From assembly GCF_030158645.1 (NCBI RefSeq), contig NZ_JAOASO010000089.1, positions 62,001 to 126,000 on the forward strand: DNA of 64,000 nt, in the 5' to 3' direction. The number at the start of each line of letters is the position of its first letter. The first letter of the stretch is position 1. The stretch comes from Hydrogenophaga sp. (GTDB taxonomy: Bacteria; Pseudomonadota; Gammaproteobacteria; Burkholderiales; Burkholderiaceae_C). Positions 53,047 through 64,000 of this stretch are shown here, piece after piece. The notes beneath the pieces were generated by a model. It worked only from the letters and a program-made list of their open reading frames with translations. It was not told the DNA's origin and searched no databases. The translations under genes were made by a program, and so were the position numbers.

Positions 53047-53895
53047 ATGCATCCCGCCCTCGACTGGCAGGAGGACGATCCGTCTTCCGCGCTGATGTTT
53101 TCACCCCCGCCCCCACCGCGGCGCCCGGCCAGTCCGGCGCGCTTGCCCGGCGAATTGCCCATGGCCGTGGCCGCCGCCATCTGGCGTGGCGACCAGTTGG
53201 GCGGTCCGGTCTCGGCCGTGCTGTCCAGCGGCTTCGAGGCGCTGGACGCCCAGTTGCCCGGCGGCGGCTGGCCGTGCCACGGCGTCATTGAAATCCTCGC
53301 GTCGCAGAGCGGCCTGCTGGAGTGGCGCCTGCTCGGGCCGGCGCTGCGCCAGGTGTGTGCCGCCGGCCGCGCGGTGGTGGTGGTGGGGCCGCCCAAGGCG
53401 CCGCACCTGCCGGGCTTGCGCTTCGAGGGCATCGACGAGCGCCACCTGGTGTGGGTGCGGGCCGACACCGCGGCCGAGCGCCTGTGGTCGGCCGAGCAGC
53501 TGATCAAGGCCAACGCCTGTGGTGCGCTGGTGGTGTGGCTGCCGCAGGCGCGGGCCGAGCAGGTGCGCCGCCTGCAGGTGCTGGCCGCCAGTTGCGAAGG
53601 CCCGGTGTTTCTGTGCCGACCGAGCGCGGCGGTGCGCGAATCGTCGGCCGCGCCGCTGCGGCTGATGGCCCGCGTGGGGCTGGACTGGGAGCTGCACCTG
53701 GAGATTTTCAAACGCAAGGGCCCGCCGCTGCAGGACACGCTGCGCCTGGGCTCGGTGCCCGGCGGCCTGCGCGCCATCCTCACGCCGCGGCTGCGTTTTC
53801 CCAGCCGCCTGTTGCCATCCGATCTGCCCCGAGAGGCCGACCATGTTGTGGTCCGCACTCCTGCTCCCGACCGCCCCCACCGCGCCGTCCACTGA
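53047..53895 (+). CDS. imuA: ImuA, SOS mutasome accessory protein
   Basis: 282 residues. Its N-terminal third is Pro-rich (FSPPPPPRRPASPARLPGEL), then a RecA-like core: VLSSGFEALDAQLPGGGWPC, HGVIEILASQSGLLEWRLLG and VVVVGPPKAPHLPGLRFEGI. This matches ImuA of betaproteobacteria, a RecA-related partner of ImuB and DnaE2 in mutagenic translesion synthesis. The ATG at 53047 directly follows the LexA box region. It overlaps imuB by 53 bp, an unusually long overlap for a coupled pair. Confidence 0.92.
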   Translation: MHPALDWQEDDPSSALMFSPPPPPRRPASPARLPGELPMAVAAAIWRGDQLGGPVSAVLSSGFEALDAQLPGGGWPCHGVIEILASQSGLLEWRLLGPALRQVCAAGRAVVVVGPPKAPHLPGLRFEGIDERHLVWVRADTAAERLWSAEQLIKANACGALVVWLPQARAEQVRRLQVLAASCEGPVFLCRPSAAVRESSAAPLRLMARVGLDWELHLEIFKRKGPPLQDTLRLGSVPGGLRAILTPRLRFPSRLLPSDLPREADHVVVRTPAPDRPHRAVH

Positions 53896-55140
53896 GGCGG
53901 CGCGCCGGGCCGTGGCCACCTGGGCGTTGCAGTTCTCGCCCCGCGTGGCGCTGGCCGACGGTGCGGTGCTCATGGAGGTGGCGGCGAGCGTGCGCCTGTT
54001 CGGCGGCAAACGCGCGTTGCGCGACCGCGTGGTGGCCGAGAGCGCCGAAGTGGGTGTGACCCAGGTGGCCTGGGCACCCAACAGCCTGGCCGCGCTGGCC
54101 CTGGCGCGGGCCGGCATTGAAAACGGTTTCAAGCAAGCGCTGCCGGTGTTGCTCGATGCCTTGCCCATGCAGGTGTTGAGCGCGGTGCTCCCGCACCAGC
54201 TCACGCTCGCGCACATCGGCTGCCGCACGCTGGGCGACGTGCGCGCGCTGCCGCGTGGGGGTGTGGGCCGGCGCTTTGACAAGCAGCTCTTGCAGGCACT
54301 CGACCAGGCCTACGGCGCCGAGCCTGAGGCCCATGTGTGGGTGGCACTGCCCGAGCGGTTCGAGGAGCGGCTGGAGCTCATGGCGCGCGTGGAGCAGGCA
54401 CCGGCCCTGCTGTGGGGTGCGCGGCGGCTGCTGCTGGTCATGAACGGCTGGCTGGCGGCGCGGCGCGCGGGTGTCACGGCCTTCACGCTGCGCTGGGCGC
54501 ACGACGCCATGCGCGCACGCGACGCGGGGGAGGGCGGCGAGATCACGGTGCGCACGGCCGAGCCCACGCGCGACACCGAACACCTCTGCCGCCTGCTGGC
54601 CGAGCACCTGGCCCGCGTGCAACTGCTCGCGCCCGTGGGCGACCTGCACCTGCTGGCCACCGAGGTGCAACCGCTGATGGAGCGCAGCGCCTCGCTGCTG
54701 CCCGACACCGTGCGCCAGGGCGAGACGCTGCACCTGGTGCTGGAGCGCCTGGCCGCGCGGCTGGGGCCGGGGCGCGTGCTGCGCCCGGTGGTGCTGCCCG
54801 ACCACCGCCAGGAATGGATGTGCCGCTGGCAGAGCGCGCCCGAGCCGCTGCCGCGCAAGCCGGCGCCCGACACCGGCATGCCGCAACCCACCTTCGTGCT
54901 GCCCGAGCCGCTGAGGCTGCTGGTGCGCGGCAACCGGCCGATCTACCAGGGCGAGCTGCAACTGCTCGCCGGCCCGCAGCGGGTGGAGGGCGGCTGGTGG
55001 GACCGGGTGGACGGTGCGGGTGCCACGCGCAACGTGGTGCGCGATTACTGGGTGGCGCTCTCGGCGAAGGCGGGCGTGTTGTGGATCTTCCAGACGCGGC
55101 TGGAAGAAACGCCCGCGTGGTACCTGCACGGGCACTTTGC

Positions 55141-55144
<4 letters not shown>
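53843..55144 (+). CDS. imuB: ImuB, Y-family polymerase-like mutasome hub
   Basis: 433 residues. Y-family palm and finger traces are visible (ALQFSPRVALADGAVLMEVA, VRLFGGKRALRDRVV, GCRTLGDVRALPRGGVGRRF), but the catalytic acidic residues expected near the N-terminus are not, as in other ImuB proteins. ImuB links DnaE2 to the beta clamp. It overlaps dnaE2 by 4 bp (ATGA). The C-terminal region carries LRLLVRGNRPIYQGELQLLA and WYLHGHFA, typical of the family. Length slightly below common ImuB (about 480). Confidence 0.93.
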
Positions 55145-58295
<3,151 letters not shown>

Positions 58296-58302
<7 letters not shown>

Positions 58303-59165
58303 GGGGTGGGGATGGAGCCCGCCGCCAGCAAGCTTGGCTGCAACACCTTGCGCAACGCCACCACGGTATCGATCAACGCCAGAGGTGTCAGTTGATTCTT
58401 CTTGAGAAACGCCTGCCAAAGTGCCTGGCGCGAAGGATCGGCTCCAAATTCGTCCGTCAGTCCCACCGGCAACGACGCGGGGACCGCCATGCCTCGTCGA
58501 GCAAATGTGGCTGCGATCGCATGAGCCAGTGTTTGCGTGTTCAGGGTTTCGCGTGCCAGCAAGACCGACAGGTCCAGGTAGTCCTTCAAGCGACTGTTGG
58601 TCATGCCGAGCAAGGTGATGGTGTGCAGCTTTTCAGCAATCACGGTGTAGACCGGGTAGGTGCTCAAACGCGGTGCGGGCAGATCGTTCAGCAGCACAGG
58701 GTAAACCGCAGCCACCGGCCCGGGGGTGACGGCATCGCCGAAGCCGATGTCGATCTGCGTCTTGCACCGCGCTTTGGCCACGTCGGCCGTGATCAAGACC
58801 CTGGCTCCTGCATAACCAGCCTCTTTGCGAATCTCTTCGGCCGTGATCGACGCGGGATCGAAGTGGATGCCATCGTCCACTTCAAGGCCGACGATGTCGC
58901 GGAATGTTTGAACCACGGACGCCAGATCGCTGGGCCCGAAACCCAGCAAGTCTGCATCGCGCGTGGCGCGGTGAGGTATGTCGTACCAGAGGGTGAACAG
59001 CAGCGCTCCTTTGAGCAAAAAGCCATCGGCGTGCGCTGACTGGCTCAGGCGGTAAAGCATGCGTTCCAGCGCAAAGCGGACCAACACCTGGTTGAAATCC
59101 ACACCTTGTGCCTTGGCAATGTTGAGCAGGCGTGCCCGCACCGATGCCGAGAGGTCCTTGCTCAT
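58296..59165 (-). CDS. abiEii: AbiEii-type nucleotidyltransferase toxin
   Basis: 289 residues. The nucleotidyltransferase signature is visible: FLLKGALLFTLWYDIPHRAT followed by RDADLLGFG (the metal-binding Asp pair), then YPVYTVIAEKLHTITLLGMT and SRLKDYLDLSVLLA (Lys-Asp motif). This is the AbiEii/AbiGii (DUF1814) family, toxins of type IV toxin-antitoxin systems with anti-phage activity. It overlaps the antitoxin gene by 4 bp upstream and the dnaE2 end by 7 bp downstream. The operon probably gives the toxin only with its antitoxin. Confidence 0.92.
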
Positions 59166-59773
59166 TCAATGGCCTCCAGGTAGGGGCGCATCACGTTGGC
59201 CACGCGGCAGATCTTTGCGTATCGCCAGAGGTCGTCGGCAGATGCCTTCTTCTGCGCGCGGGCGTCGCGCAACGCCTCCAGTGCCACGTCGATGCCGATC
59301 TTGTTGCGGTGTTTGAAGCAGTCAACCACCGTCCTGGCCACGCCGTATACCTGCAGCGGAACTCCATCGGAATGGAAGGTTTCGATGCCTGCCGAGTAAG
59401 CGTCACCGGTCACCTGGACCATCTTGATGGGCGGGTAGTCGATCTTCGGCACATGGCTGCCACGCGGCATGGCGATCCAGATCTGGTGCGGAAGTTGGGT
59501 GGTGAGGCCATGAAACTGCAGCGCGGTGAGCAGGCAAAAAACAGCCTGTGGCACCTTGGTGGCAACCGTGATCAGGCTCTCGTTTTCAGAGAGATCCTGG
59601 TCGGGCAGGCGGTAGAGACCTCGATCGACTTTTTCCAACAGCCCGGCGGCCGTCATGCGCGCGAGCACGGCGCGAGACGCACCGGTCGAATCCAGGTCGC
59701 TGGGGCGCAGCAAACCTTTGTGTGTGAGCAGATCCAGGATGCGCTGGGTGTGGGTGTCGTGTTGGGGTGACAT
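59162..59773 (-). CDS. abiEi: AbiEi-type antitoxin / autorepressor
   Basis: 203 residues. N-terminal winged helix (QRILDLLTHKGLLRPSDLDS, ASRAVLARMTAAGLLEKVDR, GLYRLP) and a C-terminal domain (AVFCLLTALQFHGLTTQLPH, IWIAMPRGSH, VYGVARTVVDCFKHRNKIGI) match AbiEi, the antitoxin that neutralises AbiEii at the transcriptional level and represses its own promoter. The perfect 19-bp inverted repeat at 59786-59833 lies just upstream. It is translationally coupled to the toxin. Confidence 0.92.
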   Translation of the reverse strand: MSPQHDTHTQRILDLLTHKGLLRPSDLDSTGASRAVLARMTAAGLLEKVDRGLYRLPDQDLSENESLITVATKVPQAVFCLLTALQFHGLTTQLPHQIWIAMPRGSHVPKIDYPPIKMVQVTGDAYSAGIETFHSDGVPLQVYGVARTVVDCFKHRNKIGIDVALEALRDARAQKKASADDLWRYAKICRVANVMRPYLEAIE

Positions 59774-59785
59774 GGCGGGGCAGTA

Positions 59786-59833
59786 TGTTCCATTTATTCG
59801 TCGATTGCAAACATTCGACGAATAAATGGAACA
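59786..59833. promoter_or_regulatory. Perfect 19-bp inverted repeat, AbiE operator
   Basis: TGTTCCATTTATTCGTCGA (59786-59804), ten bases, then its exact reverse complement TCGACGAATAAATGGAACA (59815-59833). It starts 13 bp upstream of the antitoxin start. AbiEi proteins are known to bind inverted repeats at their promoter, so autorepression is likely. Confidence 0.88.
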
Positions 59834-59841
59834 TCACCCTG

Positions 59842-60309
59842 TCAGGACTTCAGCAGTTCCCCGGTGATGAGCTGCCAGTGCGACTCACTCACCGGCGTGA
59901 TCGACAAGCGGTTGCCACGCTGCAGCAGCGTCATCTCCGCCAGGGCAGGGTTCGCGCGCAACTCGGGCAGGTCCAGCAGCCGCGTCCTGCGCAGCGCCTT
60001 CACATCCAGCAGCAGCCAGCGCGGCGCTTCGGGTGGGGACTTGGGGTCGAAGTAGGGCGACTGCGGGTCGAACTGCGTGGGGTCGGGTCGGGTGGTGGAC
60101 GCGACCTCGGCGATGCCGGCAATGCCGGGCTGCGGACAACTCGAGTGGTAGAACAGCACGCCGTCGCCGATGCGCATGCCGTCGCGCATGAAGTTGCGGG
60201 CCTGGTAGTTGCGCACGCCGGTCCAGGGCACGGTGGCGCCGGGTGCGGCGAGTGCATCGTCGATCGAGCACTCGTCGGGCTCGGATTTCATCAGCCAGTA
60301 TTGGGTCAT
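59842..60309 (-). CDS. EVE-domain protein
   Basis: 155 residues. The EVE fold starts YWLMKSEPDECSIDDALAA and continues WTGVRNYQARNFMRDGMRIG, GVLFYHSSC, GIAGIAEVASTTRPDPTQFD and WLLLDVKALRRTRLLDLPEL. EVE domains belong to the PUA superfamily and probably bind modified bases in RNA or DNA. The small stand-alone type is widespread in proteobacteria, so it is not strong evidence of a defence island. It ends 8 bp before the AbiE inverted repeat. Start ATG at 60309. Confidence 0.93.
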   Translation of the reverse strand: MTQYWLMKSEPDECSIDDALAAPGATVPWTGVRNYQARNFMRDGMRIGDGVLFYHSSCPQPGIAGIAEVASTTRPDPTQFDPQSPYFDPKSPPEAPRWLLLDVKALRRTRLLDLPELRANPALAEMTLLQRGNRLSITPVSESHWQLITGELLKS

Positions 60310-60351
60310 CGCGCCATTTTGCGACGATGACCCGTCGGCGGGGCCAGGTCC

Positions 60352-62121
60352 TTAGAACGATTCCCAATCGTCCGAAGCGCCCGCCCGCTCGGCTACCTTG
60401 GCCACCTGCTGGGGTGCTGGCTTGGCCAACGCCGGTTTCTTCGCGGCCACCGCGACCGGCTTGGCGTTCGAAACCACTGGCTTCTTCACCGGCGTGCTGC
60501 GCACAGCGCTGCTGCCCGGCTTGTGCAGGTCGGTCGAGCGGATCTGCGCGATCGAGCTCTGCGAGCTGCTGTGTGCGTCCACGCGGAACACACGCACCAC
60601 CTCGGCCAGGCGGTCGGCCTGGTCGTTCATGCTCGATGCGGCTGCCGCGCTTTCTTCCACCAGGGCGGCGTTCTGCTGGGTCAGCTGGTCCAGGTTGGCC
60701 ACGGCCGCGTTGATCTGGTTCACGCCGTCGGCCTGTTCGCCGGACGCGCTGGCGATCTCGCCGATCATGTCGCGCACGCGCACCACGTTCTCGACGATCT
60801 CGCCCATGGTCTTGCCGGCCTGGTTCACCAGTTCGGTGCCGGCGGTGACCTTGTCCACGCTGGTGCCGATGAGGATCTTGATTTCCTTGGCGGCCTGCGC
60901 GCTGCGCTGGGCCAGGTTGCGCACCTCGCCCGCCACCACGGCAAAACCACGGCCTTGCTCGCCGGCGCGGGCGGCTTCCACCGCGGCGTTGAGCGCGAGG
61001 ATGTTGGTCTGGAAAGCGATGCCGTCGATGACGCCGATGATGTCGTTGATCTTGCGCGAGGACTGGTTGATCTCTTCCATGGTGGCGATCACCTGGTGCA
61101 CCACGTCGCCACCTTTCTGGGCGCTCTGGCCCGCCACATCGGCCAGCTGGTTGGCCACGCGGGCGGAGTCGGCCGACTGGCGGATCGCGCCCGACATCTG
61201 CTCCATGCTGGCGGCGGTCTGCTGCAGGTTGGAGGCGGTTTGCTCGGTGCGCGCCGAGAGGTCGTGGTTGCCGGTGGCGATTTCCTTCGCGGCCACCGTG
61301 ATGTTGTCGGTGCCGCGCTTCACGTCGGCCACCACGTTGACGAGGCGATCGCGCATGCCGAGCAGGGCGGCCGTCATGGCGCCGAACTCGTCCTTGCGGT
61401 CGTTGCGGATCTGCGCGGTCAGGTCGCCGCCAGCGATCTGCTCGGCAAATGCCATGGCTTCGCGCAGCGGGTTGCGGATGTTGCGGATGAGGAAGAACGC
61501 ACCGGTGATGATGCCGGCGACCAGTGCGCCGACCTGGATCGTTGCGATGGTCAGGCTGGTGGCTCGCTGCTCGGTGAAGCTGGTTTGTGCTTCCTGCCGG
61601 ATCTCGGACTGCATGCTGGCGAACTCGCGCAAGGCGGCCAGGTAGGGCGGCACGGCCTGGTTGAAACGGGTCGAGATTTCCTGCGCGGCCCCGGCCGCAT
61701 CACCGGCCTTCTTCATCTCGTTGGCCTTGCCCAGCGAATCCAGCACGTTCTTGCGCAGTTCGGCGATCTTCGCCATCTGAGCCTTTTCTGCCTCGTTCAT
61801 GTCCATGGCCTGCAGTTCTTTTTGCAGGGCGGAAATGGCAGCTACGCCGGCGGGAATCATGTCCTTGTACATCTCGGCAATCGCCGGGTCCGAACTGGCG
61901 ATGGAGGCTTGCACCCGCGTGACGTTGGTCTCGGTCAGGCCCGCCCACTGGGTGGCAATGGTGGTCTTGTGGGCCAGTGCAGACAGCACCTGCTCGGATT
62001 CCTTGTTGAGCATGGCCGAGCGCGAGCCCGCGGTGGCGACCACGACGAACAGGGCCAAGATGATGGCGATGACACCAGCCCACAGGCGGGCGCCGACAGA
62101 CAGGCTGCGAAAGAAATGCAT
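60352..62121 (-). CDS. Methyl-accepting chemotaxis protein with CheR-tethering tail
   Basis: 589 residues. Membrane helix 1 ([16 protein letters not shown], about 15-35), a four-helix-bundle periplasmic domain, helix 2 ([20 protein letters not shown], near 190-210), HAMP, then the long signalling hairpin with tip [20 protein letters not shown] and [19 protein letters not shown]. The C-terminus ends DDWESF, an [DN]WE[ST]F-type pentapeptide for CheR/CheB docking after a Lys/Ala-rich linker. The ligand is unknown. GGAGTC precedes the ATG at 62121. CheW is the next gene upstream. Confidence 0.95.
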   Translation of the reverse strand: MHFFRSLSVGARLWAGVIAIILALFVVVATAGSRSAMLNKESEQVLSALAHKTTIATQWAGLTETNVTRVQASIASSDPAIAEMYKDMIPAGVAAISALQKELQAMDMNEAEKAQMAKIAELRKNVLDSLGKANEMKKAGDAAGAAQEISTRFNQAVPPYLAALREFASMQSEIRQEAQTSFTEQRATSLTIATIQVGALVAGIITGAFFLIRNIRNPLREAMAFAEQIAGGDLTAQIRNDRKDEFGAMTAALLGMRDRLVNVVADVKRGTDNITVAAKEIATGNHDLSARTEQTASNLQQTAASMEQMSGAIRQSADSARVANQLADVAGQSAQKGGDVVHQVIATMEEINQSSRKINDIIGVIDGIAFQTNILALNAAVEAARAGEQGRGFAVVAGEVRNLAQRSAQAAKEIKILIGTSVDKVTAGTELVNQAGKTMGEIVENVVRVRDMIGEIASASGEQADGVNQINAAVANLDQLTQQNAALVEESAAAASSMNDQADRLAEVVRVFRVDAHSSSQSSIAQIRSTDLHKPGSSAVRSTPVKKPVVSNAKPVAVAAKKPALAKPAPQQVAKVAERAGASDDWESF

Positions 62122-62190
62122 GTTGACTCCAACGGTCGGTTTGAACCGCACGCCGCCTCGTGGGCGGCGCGCGGTGGAAAGCTGGGCGGT

Positions 62191-62727
62191 TTACTGAACC
62201 GGGGGAGCCTGGGTGACCAGGCCCATGTCGGCGCTGCCGATGAGAGCTTCGATGTCGGCCAGGATGAGCATGCGCTCGCCGACGCTGGCGATGCCGGTGA
62301 TGAAGCCGGCGTCCAGGGTGGTGCTGATCTGCGGTGCGGCCTTGATGTGGTCATGGCTCAGGCGGATCACGTCGCTCACCGAATCGACCACCAGGCCCAC
62401 CACGCGGTCGTGCACGCTGAGCACGATGACCACGGTCAGTGCGTTGTATTCGACCTTGGCGCAATTGAGCTTGATGCGCATGTCCACGATGGGCACGATC
62501 ACGCCGCGCAGGTTGACCACGCCCTTGATGAACTCGGGCGCATTGGCGATGCGCGTGGGTTCTTCATAAGAGCGGATCTCCTGCACGCTCAGGATGTCGA
62601 TGCCGTATTCCTCGGCACCCAGGCGGAAGCTCAGAAATTCACCCGCACTGGCCGAAGCCTGCGCTCGGCCACGGGCGGCCAGGCTGGGTGAAGGGGCGGC
62701 AGCGGAGGGGGTGTTGAGGGCGTCCAT
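62191..62727 (-). CDS. cheW: CheW coupling protein
   Basis: 178 residues. A 32-residue Ala/Ser-rich N-terminus precedes the CheW domain: EFLSFRLGAEEYGIDILSVQ, EIRSYEEPTRIANAPEFIKG, VVNLRGVIVPIVDMRIKL and VVDSVSDVIRLS. It links receptors to CheA. It is directly upstream of the chemoreceptor gene (69-bp gap) on the same strand, giving a receptor-CheW pair; no CheA is in the window. Start at MDALNTP (62727). Confidence 0.95.
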   Translation of the reverse strand: MDALNTPSAAAPSPSLAARGRAQASASAGEFLSFRLGAEEYGIDILSVQEIRSYEEPTRIANAPEFIKGVVNLRGVIVPIVDMRIKLNCAKVEYNALTVVIVLSVHDRVVGLVVDSVSDVIRLSHDHIKAAPQISTTLDAGFITGIASVGERMLILADIEALIGSADMGLVTQAPPVQ

Positions 62728-62840
62728 GGGTCCGAAGATTGGGAGTTGATGGGTCCATATCGGCGCCTGCCCGGGCTTCTTGAGTCGGCCTGAACAACCG
62801 GTGACAGCCCAGTCCGGGGTGCGCTCACTAAGATCCAGCC

Positions 62841-63842
62841 ATGCCCCACCCCACACCCCGACGCATCTTCATGCTGGGCGCCACCGGCACCATCGGCCAG
62901 GCCACCGTGCGGGCCCTGGTGGCGCGTGGGCACGAGGTCGTGTGTTTTGTGCGCCCACGTGCGGGGGTGGGCGGCAAGCTGCAGGCCGGAGACGTGAGCG
63001 CCCTGTTCCCCGGAGCGCTGGTGCGCGTGGGGGATGTGCAAGACCCCGTGTCGCTGGCGAGCGATGGCTTTCGGGGCGAACGCTTCGATGCGCTGGTGTC
63101 GTGCCTGGCCTCGCGCACCGGTGTGCCCCGGGATGCCTGGGCCATCGACCACCAGGCGCATGTGCACGCGCTGGATGCTGCTCGACAGGCTGGCGTGTCG
63201 CAGGTCGTGCTGCTCTCGGCCATCTGCGTGCAGAAGCCCTTGCTGGCCTTCCAGCAGGCGAAGCTGGCGTTCGAGCAGGTGCTGATCGGTTCGGGGCTGA
63301 CGCATTCCATCGTGCGGCCCACGGCGTTCTTCAAATCGCTCTCGGGGCAGATCGAGCGGGTGCGACGGGGCAAGCCGTTTCTGGTGTTCGGTGATGGGCT
63401 TTCCACCGCCTGCAAGCCCATCAGCGACGACGACCTGGGCGCCTTCATGGCCGATTGCCTGACCGACGCCAGCCGCCACAACCGGGTCCTGCCCATCGGC
63501 GGGCCGGGTGAAGCCATCACGCCGCGCCAGCAGGGCGAGCACCTGTTTGCGCTGCTGGGCCGACCACCCCGTTTCAAAAGCGTGCCCGTGGGCTTGCTCG
63601 ACGCGATCATTGCGGTGCTGGGCGCCGCCGGGCGTGTGGTGCCCGCGCTGGCGGACAAGGCCGAGCTCGCGCGCATCGGGCGTTACTACGCCACCGAATC
63701 CATGCTGGTGCTGGACCCGGTGACCCAGCGCTACGACGCTGCGGCCACGCCGTCCACCGGCAGCCAGACGCTGTTTGATTTTTACGCTGACGTGGTGCGC
63801 GGCGCCGCTGCGCCCGAGCGCGGCGATCACGCCGTGTTCTGA
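62841..63842 (+). CDS. BciA-like 8-vinyl reductase / atypical SDR
   Basis: 333 residues. NAD(P)-binding N-terminus FMLGATGTIGQATVRALVAR, then YRVVDH-type core replaced by QVVLLSAICVQKPLLAFQQA, THSIVRPTAFFKSLSGQIER, KPISDDDLGAFMADCLTD and PIGGPGEAITPRQQGEHLFA. These stretches fit the BciA (divinyl chlorophyllide a 8-vinyl reductase) family of extended SDRs, whose members also occur in non-phototrophs. No other photosynthesis gene is in the window. It is divergent from cheW and followed after 32 bp by a Nudix gene. Confidence 0.8.
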   Translation: MPHPTPRRIFMLGATGTIGQATVRALVARGHEVVCFVRPRAGVGGKLQAGDVSALFPGALVRVGDVQDPVSLASDGFRGERFDALVSCLASRTGVPRDAWAIDHQAHVHALDAARQAGVSQVVLLSAICVQKPLLAFQQAKLAFEQVLIGSGLTHSIVRPTAFFKSLSGQIERVRRGKPFLVFGDGLSTACKPISDDDLGAFMADCLTDASRHNRVLPIGGPGEAITPRQQGEHLFALLGRPPRFKSVPVGLLDAIIAVLGAAGRVVPALADKAELARIGRYYATESMLVLDPVTQRYDAAATPSTGSQTLFDFYADVVRGAAAPERGDHAVF

Positions 63843-63874
63843 GCGCCCGCCAATCCCTCACCCACCATCCGCCC

Positions 63875-64000
63875 ATGGCCCTCACGATCAACTCCGACAC
63901 CGTTCACACACCGCCCGTGCCCTCGGCCACCGTCATCGTGGTGCGCGACGGCCCCAGCGGGCTGGAGGTGCTGCTGGTGCGCCGGCACGGCAACTCGGCC
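63875..64000 (+). CDS. Nudix hydrolase, N-terminal fragment (cut by window edge)
   Basis: Only the first 42 residues are visible (MALTINSDTVHTPPVPSATV, then VVRDGPSGLEVLLVRRHGNS). The first Nudix strand with SATVIVVRDG and VLLVRR is typical; the Nudix box lies outside. Probable pyrophosphohydrolase on a nucleoside-diphosphate or CoA derivative. It follows the BciA-like gene closely on the same strand. Confidence 0.75.
   Translation, partial: MALTINSDTVHTPPVPSATVIVVRDGPSGLEVLLVRRHGNSA

Noticed and set aside
59786-59833. The 19-bp inverted repeat as a rho-independent terminator for the EVE gene
   Set aside because: The EVE gene is transcribed toward it, but the stem is AT-rich without a T run after it, and the AbiEi start lies 13 bp away; an operator is the better reading.
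59842-60309. EVE-domain gene as part of a defence island with AbiE
   Set aside because: The short stand-alone EVE protein is a common proteobacterial gene; proximity to AbiE alone is not enough.

Overview
The window reads as chromosomal DNA of a high-GC betaproteobacterium of the order Burkholderiales, family Comamonadaceae; Hydrogenophaga or a close relative is my best guess. The basis is gene content (sulfate ABC operon, imuA-imuB-dnaE2 mutasome, CadR/PbrR-type metal regulation, a BciA-like vinyl reductase), GC-rich codon use with large antisense open frames, and short intergenic gaps. No rRNA, tRNA, transposase, integrase or CRISPR array was seen. About 66 protein genes are supported, including three short ones (19, 50 and 66 residues). 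The first and last genes are cut by the window edges.

Layout. 1-5.2 kb: end of a Crp-like regulator, a PRC-barrel protein, the K+ transporter Kup, and a KdpD/KdpE-like two-component pair whose kinase lacks the usual KdpD N-terminus. 5.2-12.2 kb: sulfate uptake operon sbp-cysT-cysW-cysA, small metabolic genes, and a second, Tat-type sulfate-binding protein. 12.2-16.6 kb: an L,D-transpeptidase-like protein, small exported proteins, and a HupE-like membrane protein overlapping a TPR protein. 16.7-21.9 kb: a plus-strand run of membrane genes (BI-1-like, uppP, CorC/HlyC-like, ExoD-like, Ca/Na antiporter, YqhA-like). 22-27.4 kb: metal-related block with a His-tailed EamA permease, an anchor protein, a second HupE-like protein, a His-rich exported protein, a CadR/PbrR-like MerR regulator divergent from a short CDF-type transporter, then a DsbB/DsbA-like pair.

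27.4-38.1 kb: MFS/LysR divergent pair, an OhrR-type MarR regulator behind twin palindromes followed by a Tat-exported dienelactone-hydrolase-like protein, a tannase-family lipoprotein with a divergent AraC regulator, a MOT1-type molybdate/sulfate transporter, and an exported metallo-beta-lactamase / rhodanese / SUMF1-like trio. 38.3-49.4 kb: a second Crp-like regulator, a glycine-zipper protein, a GarR-type reductase, a three-gene ABC exporter and a Bcr-type MFS pump sharing an FNR-like site, an SRAP protein, a 19-residue membrane peptide, a glycosyltransferase and a DUF2855 protein. 49.5-52.7 kb: a minus-strand envelope cluster (FecR-domain protein, OmpA-like lipoprotein, TolA/TonB-like coiled-coil protein). 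53-58.3 kb: the SOS mutasome imuA-imuB-dnaE2 under a perfect LexA box; dnaE2 carries an in-frame REP-like repeat. 58.3-59.8 kb: an AbiE-type toxin-antitoxin pair under a perfect 19-bp inverted repeat. 59.8-64 kb: EVE-domain protein, chemoreceptor plus CheW, a BciA-like reductase and the start of a Nudix hydrolase.

The points I find most worth following are the FecR/OmpA/TolA-like cluster, the AbiE pair with its operator against the dnaE2 3' end, the mobile repeat read through in dnaE2, the CDF transporter with a Cys in its metal site, the OhrR-like regulator paired with a hydrolase rather than ohr, and the 19-codon gene. All functional statements rest on reading motifs by eye; no database search was run.
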